Of a stretch of DNA of 64,000 bases, positions 10,916 to 24,800 are shown in pieces. The position numbers and the translations under genes are program-made. Position 1 is the first letter of the stretch; every line of letters begins with the position of its first letter. The DNA is from Tridacna crocea. Lineage: Eukaryota; Mollusca; Bivalvia; Cardiida; Cardiidae. Below the pieces are notes generated by a model. It had not been told where the DNA came from and did not search any database. It saw only the letters and a program-made list of their open reading frames with translations. Where the stretch lies: NCBI GenBank assembly GCA_943736015.1, contig OX031071.1:9334119-9398118 (forward strand), in the 5' to 3' direction.

Positions 10916-12083
10916 AATTCTAACATGGCCAGTTCTTAATGAAAGGAAAACAAGTTCAAATTTGGAGTAAACATGAGGATGAACATTATGTTCCATTGAA
11001 TGACCCACTTATTGAATGTCGTCACTCGATATAGAATGACGTCACTCTGCATGGATTGTCGAAGATTTTACCATGCTTTCCTTGCTCTATGTTTATGGAG
11101 CCGAATTCGCGCGCCATGTTAGAATTGAGGTTTACGTCTTAGTGAAAATGATATATTACATAATAACTCTCAGGAAAAAGTCCAGTAGGCTCATGTCCGA
11201 CATGTGAGGGAGTCAGGTCCTCCTGTTATCAAAATCATTCTCAAATAAACTTGTTTTCCAGCCATTTTAATTTACTGTGAGTTGTTTGTGGCGTTGTACC
11301 ATCTTGCTGAAACCACATTTCCGCTAGCGCTGGATACTTTACCACGGAGTGCTGACCAGTATTTTTTTTTATCTCCAAATAATGAGATACAAATATTGTT
11401 CCCTGTAATTGTCTTTACCATTTTCTTTACTGTCTCCAAGGAAGACCCAATTACATCAGTCACACTTAAAGTATCCCTTATAATGAGCATAAAGTCCAGT
11501 CTCAGACATCAGATGGGTTTAAGGTATTAATAGTTCCAGAGATGAAACTAGTCACGATCTAGACATGTAGATTAAGGAAATCGAATTTTATTTAAACACT
11601 TAATGCAATGCGATGTCTTTTGAATGGACGTCATTTCGAATATTTGTTTTCAATCAAAATATGTTTTGAAAGGCGCTAGCTGCCATTATTGTTTGGTCTT
11701 ATTCTACATACTTTTCTTTTGATAAAATGTAGCATATATAAATGGAACACCCTATATATGTACTGAGAATCCATAGACACATTAGGTTTTCAGATATATT
11801 TTATCTTTTAAAGTAGACACAGTGACGTAGCACATGCGAGTGTGGTTGAGAGATGTCACATAACGAAGGTGAAAGGGCTAAACGAGGCTCCTATTATTTC
11901 ATATACTCGAGCTGTATTTACTATCTAAGATTTCAAAACGATCACATAAGAAAGGTGCAAAGGCTAACCGAGGTTTCATTAATCACAAAATGAAGGTGTA
12001 CGGGTTTCAAACAAAGACGATAGCATCTTGAAAAACGGAAAAAAAAAAACATAAAAGATAATGATTTATCATTCTTTATCTGT
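10916..12083. other. Gene-free region
   Basis: No gene, RNA or clear transposon seen. Short open frames here show no domain signature. Confidence 0.5.
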
Positions 12084-12303
12084 CAACTCTTTATCAAACG
12101 ACAAAACTTTAGACTTGTCCAAATTGAAAGCAATTGCAGACGACAAAATAAATATGACTCAATAATTTAAACATGACTTAAGAAGAGTAGAAAACATGGT
12201 AGGATAAGGAGAAAATGTTGGTTACCAGCATTTTCTCACAATGTTTTCAAAAGGTTTCTGTCTTAAGGTCGTGAAAAATAAGGATTGTTTGGTAAAGGGT
12301 TAA
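12084..12303. mobile_element. TTAACCC MITE
   Basis: Left end caactctttatcaaacgac, central hairpin gttggttaccagcattttct, right end ggtaaagggttaa (TTAA 12300-12303). Confidence 0.65.
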
Positions 12304-12756
12304 CTATCTTATCTTTCAAAATATTGCTTTTTCTTAAATTACTAAGTCTTAAAGTGTCTTTCACAATCTTGGCTATGTGGCCAGATAAGGTCCAGATCAG
12401 ACTGCACAAAATCTGATCTCTGATTTACACTGTCCAATTTGCTGAGACACCCTGGACTAGTTCTACCTTAAAACCAACCTATTATCAGAATCTTAACTCT
12501 GTAAAGAAAGTACTCACGGGGATTTTTGAACTGAACGGCATGTAAAGAGAATGGACTTTGTACCATTCGTAATACAGGTAGACTTGTCCCAGTTGAAAGC
12601 ATTTGAAGATGAAAAATTAAACATGACTAAAATGATGAAATTTGTTTTTGATTATTTAGAAAACATGGTGAAAAAAGACAAAAAATGGACTCTAGCATCT
12701 TTTACTTTTGTCACCATGTCTTCAAGAGCTATTTCCTTAATGATCATTAAAAAGAG

Positions 12757-14035
12757 GGCCATGATGGCCCTGTATCGCTCCACTGGCTAATTCGTAGAAA
12801 CATTACAAGCCAAACATTACATTATTTGGCCAACTGGTTTCAAACTTGAGGGCATACAATTTTTCCATAAAACCAACAAAAAAGTTGTGACCCCTGGGCA
12901 AATCCAGTTTTGACCACAAAGCTATAATTACTTGAATCCTGGCGGAGGTCTACAAGATAAAGCCCCATACCAAATAATACAGGTCTAGAATGTGTGGTTA
13001 TAAACAAGAAGATTTTCAAAGTTCTCTCAATAAAAGGCCCTGTAAAACATAAAATCCATGAGACAGGGCTAAATTTAGTGGTCCTAGTCTTTATTATGGT
13101 TAGTAACAAAATGACTTAGAAAGTATTCATCACAAAAGCCCATGTAAAACTTGTGCCCCCTTGTGTGGGGACAAACTTGACCCTAACTATAATTTGGGCC
13201 CTCCTGGTAGAGGCCCACTAGATAAAGCTACTTGCAAAATTTGGTAGCCCTAGGCCCTATAGCTAGGTACAAGTAGATTTTTAAAAAATTCCCAATATGA
13301 GCCAATGTAAAACTTGTGACCCCCAGGACAGGGCCAAATTTGACCCCAGGGCTACAATTTTGGCACCTTTGGTAGACAACCACTTGATAAAGCTAGATGC
13401 AAAATTGAGTAGCCCTAGGCCTTATGGCTTGGTACGAAATGATTTTTAAAGTTTTCACTATATAAGCCCATATAAAACTTGTGACCCCCGGGGCCGGGCC
13501 AAATTTGACCTCTGGGCTATCATTTGGGCACTCTGGGTAGAGGTCTACTAGATAAAGCTACATGCTAAATTTGGTAGCCCTATGGCTAGGTACCAGAAGG
13601 ATTTTAAAGTTTTCCTTATATAAGCCCATATAAAAATTGTGACCCCCGGGGTGGGGCCAATTTTGACCCCAGGGCTAATATTTGAAGGAACTTGGTAGAG
13701 GTCCACTAGATAAAGCTACATGCCAAATTTGGTAGCCCTAGGCCTTATGGTTTCAGAGAAGAAGATTTTTAAAAATTTTCAATATTTTTCAGTTTTGTTG
13801 CCATGGCAACCAGAGTTTTTGAAGGAATAAAATTCTTTCAATGAATTCTGAAGAGGACCATGGCAGGATCATTTCTGTGAAGTTTCATCAAAATTGGATG
13901 GGTAGTTTCAGAGAAGAAGATGTTTGAAATAAAAGTTAACGCACGCACGGACGGACGGACGGACGCACGCACGAACGGACGCACGACGGACACCGGGCCA
14001 TGACATAAGCCAGCTGGCCTTCGGCCAGTGGAGCT
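12757..14035 (+). repeat. Tandem-monomer element, second family
   Basis: Starts agggccatgatggccctgta. ~158-bp monomers follow (gataaagctacatgccaaat, tttggtagccctaggcctta). It ends with a CGGACGGACGGAC patch and the hairpin gctggccttcggccagtgga. Same build as the 35,948-37,409 element with different monomers. Confidence 0.72.
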
Positions 14036-14183
14036 AAAAACCTGAAAACATAAAACATGGAAAAGTGATGTTCAAGAATAATAACTACAAACCAGTTTCA
14101 AAATACAAGGAAGAATCAACACACAAACATATAACAAAAGCACGAGGTGTAGGTGTCAATACTCGGCTTCAGAGACTTTCTCC

Positions 14184-14387
14184 TTAACCCTTTTCCTGGT
14201 TTATACTGGTCAGGAATAGAAGCCTTTTGAAAACATTGTGGGAAAAGGAAAGCATTTTCTCCTTCATCCACAATGTTTTCTACCCTGTCATATAGAAAAA
14301 TCATCTTTTTAGCAACCGTTAATTTGTCATCTGCAAAATGCTTTCAATTTAGTCTGGCCCAAAATTTGCCCTTTGGGAAAGGGTTAA
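14184..14387. mobile_element. TTAACCC MITE with short centre
   Basis: TTAA at both ends (14184-14187, 14384-14387). The central hairpin is shortened relative to other copies (ggaaagcattttctcc). Confidence 0.65.
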
Positions 14388-14814
14388 AGTTAAAAAGGGT
14401 CATAACGGAGCCATAGATGATTTGTGTCAAATCACTATTATTTCTGGTATTGTTTCACTTTTTGATGGATGGAAAAAGTAAGGAAATCTGCAATCTCTAA
14501 ATTTCCTATTTTGTTTTACTTATTCATTTACTTACTTATTCATTTATTTCAATCCTTTCATTTCTAGCAACATTTAACCAATGGCATGCATGAAAATGCT
14601 TTCAAACGGGCAACGCTACACCTTTGTTGTCTGGTAAAGAGTTAACAGGTTTGAAAACATTGGCTTAGGAGAAAAAATGACAAGAAATGACCCTTTGTCT
14701 GTCAAAGTTTTCAAAGTTTGGGAAAATAGATATTGTTTCAAAAATTAAATAAAGATAAGGCATAATAAAAATGACTATCAATTCATAGTACATGCATAAA
14801 AACGTTTGAAGGTA

Positions 14815-16045
14815 CTATGAGGGCCATGTTGCTGCTGTATCGCTTCAGTGGCTTTCAGATAAATGTACCACACACTTAAAAGACATTGAGAGAAACATGA
14901 ATTAAAAAAATCTGTATGCCAATAAACTCACATAGAAAAAAATTTGCCCCTTTTCTCCACCCACCCCCAAAAACGTCATATCATTTTCAAATAGTGTCAG
15001 TGAATCCGCTCGGGTCTAACCAAGTATCATTTATATCAAGTATCAATGAGCTCTCGCAATGATTGCTTTGACAAGAAGATTTAGTAATCTTAGATTTTTT
15101 TCAACGACATGTAGAGAATGTTAAAATTCTTGAACAGAGAATTGAATGATACAACTTTCACTTTATTTCAAATATTCCACTCATATGTCCATAACTGTTA
15201 ACATCAAAATCGATTACTGTCCCGAAAACTTTTTTTCTTATCCTATTAAAGACAACTTTAATACATCAATCATGTGATGGAATAGTTTTATAATCAAAGG
15301 AGTTAAATGGTAATAAACGATATATCTGTTACCTCAGGGGTCTTTTTCCTTTAGTAGATGAAGCTACATATAGAATTTGGTAAAGCAGGACCTTACGGTT
15401 AAGAAAAAGATTAGTTTATTTTCCCCATTTTATAAGTCCATGTACGAGAAACACATATTAAACGGTAAATCCGTTAAACTTATCAACCCCGGGGTGGGAC
15501 CAATTAAAACCCCGTGTTCAATGAAATGATCTTGCATAATAGAGGTCTATGATATAGAGCGGTATGCCAGATTTAGTAGCCCTAGGCCACACAATTAAGA
15601 TAAGAAAGATTTTTTAAACTTTTCACAATATAAACCCATATCAACTTGTGACCACTGGGGAAAAACCAATAATCTGAATAGTCTCAGCTGAGTAAGTTTA
15701 AGTCCACTCGATGAAGCTTTAGGCCAAATACTGTAACCATTGCTAGGACAATGATTTGAAGAGATTCGGTTAAGTTCTAATAAATACGATTACATGCCAA
15801 ATTGGCAGCCCTAGGCCTTATGGTTTAGACAAGAAGACTTTTAAAGTTTTTTGTAAACATGACAATCAGATTTTTCAATTTGAATTAAACGCTTTGAACT
15901 AATTCTGAAGAGGGCCATGGTAGAAAAATTTCTATGGAGTTTCTTCAATCGTATATTCAGAGAAGAAGATGTTTGAAATAAAAGTTAACACGTACATGTA
16001 CTCACATGATATAGTTCGCTGGCCATTGGCCAGTGAAGCAAAATA
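14815..16045 (+). repeat. Tandem-monomer element, decayed relative of 12,757-14,035
   Basis: Starts gagggccatgttgctgctg and ends gctggccattggccagtgaa. Internal monomers (ggtagccctaggc-like) are strongly diverged. It lacks a long GGAC patch. Confidence 0.55.
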
Positions 16046-17674
16046 AATTTTAAAAAAAGGTGAAAAAAATATCAAAAATGTGAGTTTTTTTTTGTAATAC
16101 AAATCATTCTGCTGCCAAATCTATAGTTCTGAATATTAAAAAAAAAAAAAAAATAGACTTTGATAAAGGGGCATCAAACCAGACTTAAGTTTAAACAAAT
16201 TTAATTTAAAGCGATTGAGAAACAAGTTTTTAAAACTTATACAAATCTCTCCATGGTCAGAAATGAAGATCAAGGGAAATAATCTACCATTTTTGGGCAT
16301 GACCGCGTGATTTCCAATACCCGCTGATTTCGCGAATGTTCAGATTGTGACGGAGATATCCGATGATAGCCGAATCTGATAGTTACGATAAGCCGCCTTA
16401 TCGGACACATGTGTTGTATTACGTAATGTTATTTTGCACAGACCCCCTGCTAGCTTTGATATATCCACATCAGGGGTTGTTTGATATCCGATTTATATTT
16501 GACATGACTTTTAGATGTAATAGTTCTAGCTTATTTCCTGAAATCAAAATTGTAAAACGCGGTATGCAAGAATTAGAATTATCCGCTGTACAGCCCTTAG
16601 ATTGATGAATTTATGGTGAATGGTGGCGTTTCAAAAGATTTTTCCCCTGTGTTTTCTTGATAAAAATGCATTTCACCACCTATATTATACTGAAACTGGC
16701 AGACCAAATATTTTGGTGGTCTTCGGTACTATAAGATCGAAGCTCGAACCCCGTCTCTAATGTGGACATTTTGCCTAAGCATCACATCAGAGTTTATTCT
16801 TCTAAAAATATATTTCATGAAAAAAAAAATCGTAATATTGACATTTTTTTCAAAGGCAACCTCTGTCAGTAGAGATCATCCTCATAAAATGCGAGGTGAA
16901 GATTTGGATCAGTTTCCAAGATTTTTATATCCAAGCTTTGATTATTCAAGACATACATGTTCATGCTGTAATTAAATATGTAGATTGTGGAGATTTAATA
17001 TTTTGTATTTATATGAATCTTTCAGCTTGCACGGGCGACCGGTATACTTGGAAATCGTCGCTATTTGAATCATTTAACGTAATTGTCAGCTTTCAGAGCT
17101 ACATGTACGTGAATTACGATATCTACCTAATTTACTCTTATCTTTTATACAGAATTATGAAGTGCCCTGGAAGAGAGAGGCGTATAACATTGTCCATTTT
17201 AGTGTTTGACAGTTACCTCAAGTATGATTAACCCTTTCCCAAATGACAAATTTTCGATTATTCCAAAACTTTTGATGAAAATGGCAGAAAGTTCTCCAAA
17301 CAAGCTTAACCTTTTACTGTCTAAATACTACCCTGCTGTTGATTGTTTAGGATAAAATATTGACACTGGCGCATTATCTTTTTACAAGTTATCTTCTACT
17401 TTTCAAACAATATTGTCTACATCACTCAATCAGTTTCTCCTGCAAAGAGTATTTACCATTCAAATAATGACAATACTAGATCACAACTGACACAGATTGA
17501 CACATGGCGGAAAAAAGGTAAAAAAAAAAGCGAGTTCTTCTTTATCGGCGAGTTAAAGATTTAGCTGCTGCACAACGGTAATTATCATTTACAGGCAAGC
17601 CCCTGTATAGACTCATGAAATATCCCGAAGAAATGGCATCGTTTTGAAATTGCTCTGTGGGGAAAGGTAATACG

Positions 17675-17887
17675 AAACCTTAAACCACAAAATTTCTGAG
17701 GTTTAACGATCCTGAGGCAGAGGGCTTTTGAAAACATTGTGAGGAAAGGAGACAATGCTGGTAAACAGCATGCGTATAAACCTTTTTTTCGAAATTTATC
17801 CTTTCTGAGACAAATTTCGTCGTTTTAGTCACGAAAATGATAAAAATTTGGACAAGTATAAAATATTGTCGTTTTGTAAAGGGTTAA
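17675..17887. mobile_element. TTAACCC MITE, diverged; neighbouring half-copies
   Basis: Carries tttaacgatcctgaggcaga, the aaaacattgtgaggaaagga hairpin arm and ttttgtaaagggttaa. A further left end (attaaccctttcccaaatga) lies at 17,229. Similar decayed copies are at 19,122-19,340, 19,368-19,563, 30,417-30,722, 31,790-32,004, 32,450-32,645, 35,400-35,607, 35,605-35,815, 49,463-49,680 and 54,590-54,730. Confidence 0.5.
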
Positions 17888-20724
17888 GTAGAACAAATTT
17901 AACCTATATTGTTGTACAAATACGACTTCTGACGACCGTGCAGTTGATCTCCAACATTTAGAAACAATTTTTTTTTTTTACATCAAACAGTTTCTCCCTT
18001 CTTTCAAATGTCCCCTTCTCTTCAACATCTTTAATGTTTTATTTGTTCATTGGAAGAATTAACCTAAAACACTGAGGTTTTTCCATCTTTAAAACGACGC
18101 AACCTGCAAAAAAGCATAACCGCTAAGAGTAAATAAAAGATGAAAAAAAAAAAAAATTGACATAGACCATGCATGTACATGGAAAAGGGAATAAAACAAG
18201 CTACTTCTCCTTTACCAGTGACTTAAAAAGTTACCTACTGCGTAATCATTATTTATTATTTCAAGAGATAGTATTCAATCAACCTTGTATTAAGAATGAT
18301 CTACATGTATCTTGGTTTGAAACCGGTTTTTAACACAGCTTGCTGGTGAATTCTACTGATGATTAGTTGAAATGACACCATACATAACTTTTTTAGAGGA
18401 AGAAATATTTTTTTTTTATCTTTATCATGCCTGTAAGTGGCGCTAGAGTGTAGCATCGGATCAGTTGACAAATGCTGATCTGTTATGATACTTTCAACAC
18501 GAAACCTTTTAGTAACTTTCTGTTGAGTCTCGAGCACATTTTTCCCCCATTTCGGATGCAATAAAAAGAATCTTAAGTATATATAATACATCGGCAGCGT
18601 TTTTAAACTTGTGTGATAATAATACATGTAGCTTGGACCTACTTTTATGTATAAAGATATAGTTTAGTGCATAGATAGACCTAAATTGTTCCGAAATACT
18701 TATACTTAAACAGCTTTTAGACTCGCCGAAAATGGAAACATTTTAATACATTTATTGATAGTAGTAGACATGGTAAGCAAATGCAACATCGCTCATTAAG
18801 CCAAAATACAAATCGGCGCCACACAGTATATGGAGTGTTCGGAACGAACCATTTTCTTTTATTTGTTCGATGAAAACCAACTTTGAATGAAAGCTTTTTT
18901 ATATGCCGAATCTGTAACTTTTCGTGTGTATAAAACCACGTACTCACTCTAATGGTTCTGAGCAGCCGTTGAAATTATTTTATGTGCTATAACAGTTTTA
19001 TTTATCCGCCTTCCCAACCTTTTTTCTTTCAAAAATCGTAGAAAGTGGACATTATAAAAATCAAAACCATCAAACCACACCTGCACACAAAAGACAAAGT
19101 TTACCCAATCAAGATATAACCATTAGCTATTTACTAAACGACAAAATATATTATGATCTTTTTTTTTTTTCAAGTTGAAAGCTCTTGCATAATGAAACTT
19201 TTGAAAGAGTAGAAAACACTGTGGGAAAACAGGAATCGTAGATAACATGTTATATACGATCCCTAGGGAAAATGAGAAATTGCCCACCACAAGTATTTTC
19301 TCCTTTTCTTGCTTTTTCAGGGTCGGATTGGTAATGTAACTGCCAAATAAAGCAAATTTTCTCATCAAAAAACCAAATGACAAAATTTTGGATACCACCA
19401 AGTTAAAAACATTTGCAGACAACAAATAAAATGCAACTCAAATGATAATGTCCGTCTTTGAAAAGGTAGAAAACATTTTAGGAACAGGAGAAAATTTTCT
19501 CCCTTCCCAGCAAAGTTTACAAAAGCCTTTTCTCTCAGGTCCGTTAGATTGCTGTAGTGTTAAACTAGTATTCTCAAAACGCCCAATTTTCTGCTGAATT
19601 TAACTTGAATTTGCCATGAATATCATTTTTTTTTTTTTAACCAAAATAATTGTCGACTCACAGAATCGATCAGGTCCAAGATCAGACAGCTTGTTTTGTG
19701 CAGCCTGTATCTACAATGTCAGCAAAAGTGCATTTGGACAGATTAGATTTCAGGATCAGACTACAAAAAGTGTATTTGTCGAGAGCAGTTTTAGATCCAA
19801 TCATTTAATGTCTCAGAGAATCGAAACTTAACCCTTAATCCGAGGATAAATGAATTAAAAAGCGACAAATAAAGCTGAAATATAACAATTTAAATGTTCT
19901 GTTCTCAAGAAAACTCTCGCTTTATCTGGGGTGTAATTCCAATATGCTGTTGAGTCTAATAAGGGTGCGCATTTTGTGCAGTCTGATACTGATATTCAAA
20001 AGCCACACTGGCTGTACCAGACAAAGGGTTTAGGTTAAAATCAGAAAAAAATGGCAGGACAGATATACCGTCTAGGCAAGGATTGTGAATTTGAAGCAGG
20101 CTACTGTTACGTAATGTTACGTTTCTCTTACCTTTTATCGCTGCAGGCTATTTAATATCGATTACTTGTATACACGATGTAAGTTCGCCAAACTCCGGAA
20201 ACTTTCGGACCTTTACGTATGATATCGATTATTTTCATCGATTTGTTGTTATGCGAGACTTGATAAGGCATGTCCGTGAAAGTTGGCTATGATTATTTCA
20301 AATTTGACCTAACTTTTTTTTCACTTAGAAATGTGTAATTTATATCTTTAGAAAGATGGATTTTCCAACTTATAGGATCCATCAACAATTTTCAATTTAA
20401 GAGAAGAAATAATGTTTTTCTAGGCGTTTGTCCAACCATGGGGTGCTTCTTTTTTGTGATTTTCCTTATCATTTGATAGAATCACGGGTTAGAAATTTGT
20501 GGTTTAAAATGACCTAACTTTTTTTTAAGCAAAAGTTTTGAAAATTATACCATCTTAAAGAGGATATAATGTAGATTTAGGAATGATCAACAATAATTTA
20601 TTTATACGAAGGTTAAATGGTGTAAAAGGAACATGAATTAACATGTGCTATAGCAGTCCATTATATTCTGTGCGCTTTATCTATCGGTATACCAATACGA
20701 TATCCAGGTAAGTCTGTGCTCCAT

Positions 20725-20880
20725 TGCTGGGGATGTCTATTCTGTTTCCTGGGAACTACACCAGTATTCGCGCCGAATGTATGGGCCAATAAAAAGAAAC
20801 CAAAGTTGACACCTGCTCCCAGGTATCGAACACAGGACCTTATAGTTTTGAGGCCGACACTCTACCTCACGGCCAAGAAC
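20725..20880 (-). mobile_element. tRNA-derived SINE, degenerate
   Basis: On the minus strand: ggccgtgaggtagagtgtcg (A box region), then gtgttcgatacctggg (B box). A non-tRNA body follows down to about 20,725. Confidence 0.5.
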
Positions 20881-21665
20881 AAAGCAGACTTTGTTTGGCC
20901 AAAAATCATAACAAAGACCTACAATTTTCATGTGCGAGCAAATATCACTTTAGAAATAAAACATAGACAGTTCTAAATATGTAAAATCACAAAAAAATAA
21001 CAAAATTCTTTGCATTTCTATCGAAAATTTCCATTTCTCTTAAAACATGCGCAAGAAATTACCGCATACCAAGAAGTAAGGGGCAATTACATGTTTAACA
21101 ATTCATCGAAACTATTGTTTTGCTCTATACCTCAATTAATGCAGTTACAAAATTTGAGGTAAAGGTTTTGGGTTCAAACACCTAGATTGAAATGTTCAAA
21201 AACATTCTTTTCCCCTCTTTCAATGGGTTAACAGTCCCATCCTTATTTTTTTTTTTCTTCACAAAATATCGAGTTTCTGATGTAAGTATACACCCTCTGA
21301 AATGTATTTTATAGCAAAATAAGGGTAATTGTGACAAAAAAATGGTTACAATAGCACGGTGATTTATCATACATGTATATGTATAAGTCGCAACGGTTAG
21401 AATATCATTTATTGATAAGGATTGATGCAGAAATCTACATCAACATCCGCAGTCAACATCTGAACAACCATCTTGTCATTGGAGTGCACAGCATAAATTA
21501 TCTTATTATAACAGACGGCAAAGAGCAAGATCGGATGTCACATTTTGGAATGTGTCCAAAATATTTTCAACTACGTCATAAGCTTAAACTATGACACTAT
21601 CATTGCCACGTAAAATATTTTCTCAGAATAACCACAGGTTTCATAAAAAGTTGATCAATTAACAT

Positions 21666-21828
21666 TTACTCTACTATATCATTCAGGGCCCAAACGATTT
21701 TGGACATGGTCAACAAGTCATTCACATTCAACATGCTCTGAAGACACTTGAAGAAAAATTCTGGAGCCTTCTGCCACATTGTTAACAGTAGAGCCACCTC
21801 TCCAGCAGTTAGATTGGACACTCCGCAA
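21666..21828 (-). CDS. ARM-TIR gene, terminal SAM-like exon
   Basis: Acceptor ctttcaacag; stop TAA at 21666-21668. It encodes CGVSNLTAGEVALLLTMWQK, APEFFFKCLQSMLNVNDLLT and MSKIVWALNDIVE. It completes the SAM-like fold (L-T-x-x-E-V-x-x-L-L, A-P-E-F-F). It lies 3.7 kb from the preceding exon, across the intron holding the 45-bp minisatellite. Confidence 0.78.
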
Positions 21829-24800
21829 CTGTTGAAAGTTAAAAAGTAATCACTTTATGACAAGTACATCAATTAGAAAAAAATAAGTTAAATCTCTTTG
21901 AAAAGAAACAATTATAAACTTGTCCATATTGAAAACACCTGCAAATGACAAAGACAATTCAGCCAACCTATTCTATGAACAACTACATGTGGTAAAGACT
22001 GCAAGTAACCACTGCAGCGAATGCATGTAATAACAAATGCAAGTAACAACTGCACTTCGTAGCGACTGCATGTAGTAACAACTGCGTGGCACAACTGCAC
22101 TTCGTAGCGACTGCATGTAGTAACAATTGCGTGACACAACTGCACTTCGTAGCGACTGCATGTAGTAACAACTGCGTGGCACAACTGCACTTCGTAGATA
22201 CTGCATGTAGTAATAACTGCGTGGCACAACTGCACTTCGTAGCGACTGTATATGGGCTGCAACAGGCGAAAAGGGGCATTCGAACATTTGCGTGAAATGC
22301 CGTCTCGGATCAGCCTGCACACTCCGCCCAGACTACTCCGAAACAACACTTTTCATTTTAATGTAATTTTCTGTTTTTGCGCAAGTCTACTGTAGCGCAA
22401 AATATATTTTTGTAGTAAAGTGTCGTCTCGGATTAGCCTGCGCGGACTGCGCAGGCTGATCCGAGACGACACTTTACGCAAATGTCCGAAGGTCCTTTTT
22501 CGCGTGTTGCAAGCCATATAGTAATAACTGCGTGGCACAACTGCACTTCTTAGCTACTGCATGTAGTAATAACTGTGTGGCACAACTGCAATTTGTAGCG
22601 ACTGCACGTAGTAACAACTGCACGTAACAACTGCACTTTGTAGCGACTGCACGTAGTAACAACTGCACGTAACAACTGCACTTCTTAGCTACGGCATGTA
22701 GTAACAACTGCGTGGCACAACTGCACTTCTTAGCTACTGCATGTAGTAATAACTGCGTGGCACAACTGCAATTTGTAGCGACTGCACGTAGTAACAACTG
22801 CACGTAACAATTGCACTTTGTAGCGACTGCACGTAGTAACAACTGCACGTAACAACTGCACTTCTTAGCTACGGCATGTAGTAACAACTGCGTGGCACAA
22901 CTGCACTTCGTAGCGACTGTATATAGTAATAACTGCGTGGCACAACTGCACTTCTTAGCTACTGCATGTAGTAATAACTGTGTGGCACAACTGCAATTTG
23001 TAGCGACTGCACGTAGTAACAACTGCGCGTAACAACTGCACATTGTAGCGACTGCACATAGTAACAACTGCGCGTAACAACTGCACTTCTTAGCTACTGC
23101 ATGTAGTAACAACTGTGTGGCACAAGTGCAATTTGTAGAGACTGCACGTAGTAACAACTGCACGTAACAACTGCACTTTGTAGCGACTGCACGTAGTAAC
23201 AACTGCACCTAACAACTGCACTTCTTAGCTACTGCATGTAGTAGCAACTGCGTGGCACAACTGCACTTCGTAGAGATTGCATGTAGTAACAACTGCGTAA
23301 CCCAACTGCACTTCGTAGCGACTCCATATAGTAACAACTGCATGTAACAATGAATGAATGAAAGAATGAATACTGTTCTAAGGCCCGTCGACAACTTAGG
23401 ATATATTGGGCGCACTTACTTAGTAAACAATAATGCTAGGTGAAAATAACATACATATGCAACAACATGAGACAAACACGATAAATGAGGAATGGACAAA
23501 ACACAAAATGATGCCCCTTTTGTCCCCTTTTACGACATGCATGCTGTCACGTTTGTTCCGCCAGATGAAATGGCAGATGTGACGATCGCGGAACTGCAGT
23601 GGTTTATTCTTGTACCCCAATTTTAAACCAGACGGGGTCCCACATACCAATTGATTCCCATTCCAAACCCTATTTACATCGAGAAAAAAATATAGGATTT
23701 GGAACAAGAACTACCCAGCCTGCTGCAATCATACGAATTACTAGGAAAGCAGCCGTTCGTCTCTAATTTTAGTCGCCTTCTACGACACGCCATAGAGAAA
23801 GGCCGAGGTCCTATTATATACAAAAAAAAAAACGGGAACCCACGGGTAATGCATGTAACAACTAACAATTGTGTGTTAGTATTAACTGCTCGCTGTAACC
23901 ATTTCGCGTATTAAGCAATAGCTTTTCCCCATATTGTCTTCCATTCAATTCTACATTTGAACCGTGTTCAAGGACATTCAATGCATTGATATCTGCTTGT
24001 AACAACTATCAACAGCATTGAGCAATAAGTATTAACTGCATGTTCTAAGAATCCCATGTATGTATCAATTTTGTGTGGGGGTGTGTGTCCGTTTTTCCCT
24101 TTAGTATCTTTAGTTCAATTCAATAAACACACTTGAGCCGTGTTCCGTTAAAAGGGGTTAAAGGAATCTTTAAAAAAATGCTTTTTGTTATTTTTCTGCA
24201 TATCGAAGGACTACTCAATCTCAGGTTTCAGTCTCTCGTAGGATTCATAACTGTGATTAATTGCTTGGTAGAATACACCACGGAGATGCAATAAATCCCC
24301 TTTTACTAGAACATGGCTCATTTGCTTTCTTTCAATATCTTTTTTTTTCATGTTTTCAAGTATTTTGTCAGTTTTATTTTGTACATATTGAGTATAAATA
24401 TAAAGATTGATATAAAGAGATTTTTAACTTACGATACTCTGGTCAGTTACATGTTTGCAATATCAATTTATTATATACCTAGCAGTGAAAATCCTGGAAT
24501 TTCCCTATGTAATAAATTTTCCTTTTCACTTCCTGCCGTAATTTAGGAACTACTTTTCTTTTCATTTCGCGCTTATAGATATTTTTTTTTTCAAACGAAA
24601 AATTAAAAATAATTATGTTAATAAGTAATATAATAAATAGAATAATAATAATGCGCACTCCTTTTTTGAACGCTTAACAACGCATCCGAGTGAGATATTT
24701 TTCATATCAAAAATAACCAGTTGATTATCCTCTATGTATTTCAGCCGTACCCTGCATAAAGGGGAATCAAATGCATTTATTCGATGCATTAAATCAAGCA

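Larger units (their letters stand above)
16046..21665. other. Gene-free region between the two main genes
   Basis: Holds decayed TTAACCC MITEs and one degenerate SINE (20,725-20,880). Open frames at 16,363-16,605, 16,896-17,231 and 18,301-18,627 show no domain pattern and are probably chance. Confidence 0.5.

Noticed and set aside
22474-23208. 244-codon open frame on the minus strand
   Set aside because: It is the 45-bp minisatellite read in frame (15-residue repeats); several frames stay open together, as expected of a period divisible by three.
22020-23350. CRISPR-like array
   Set aside because: No spacer-repeat alternation; contiguous 45-bp units in an intron of an animal gene.
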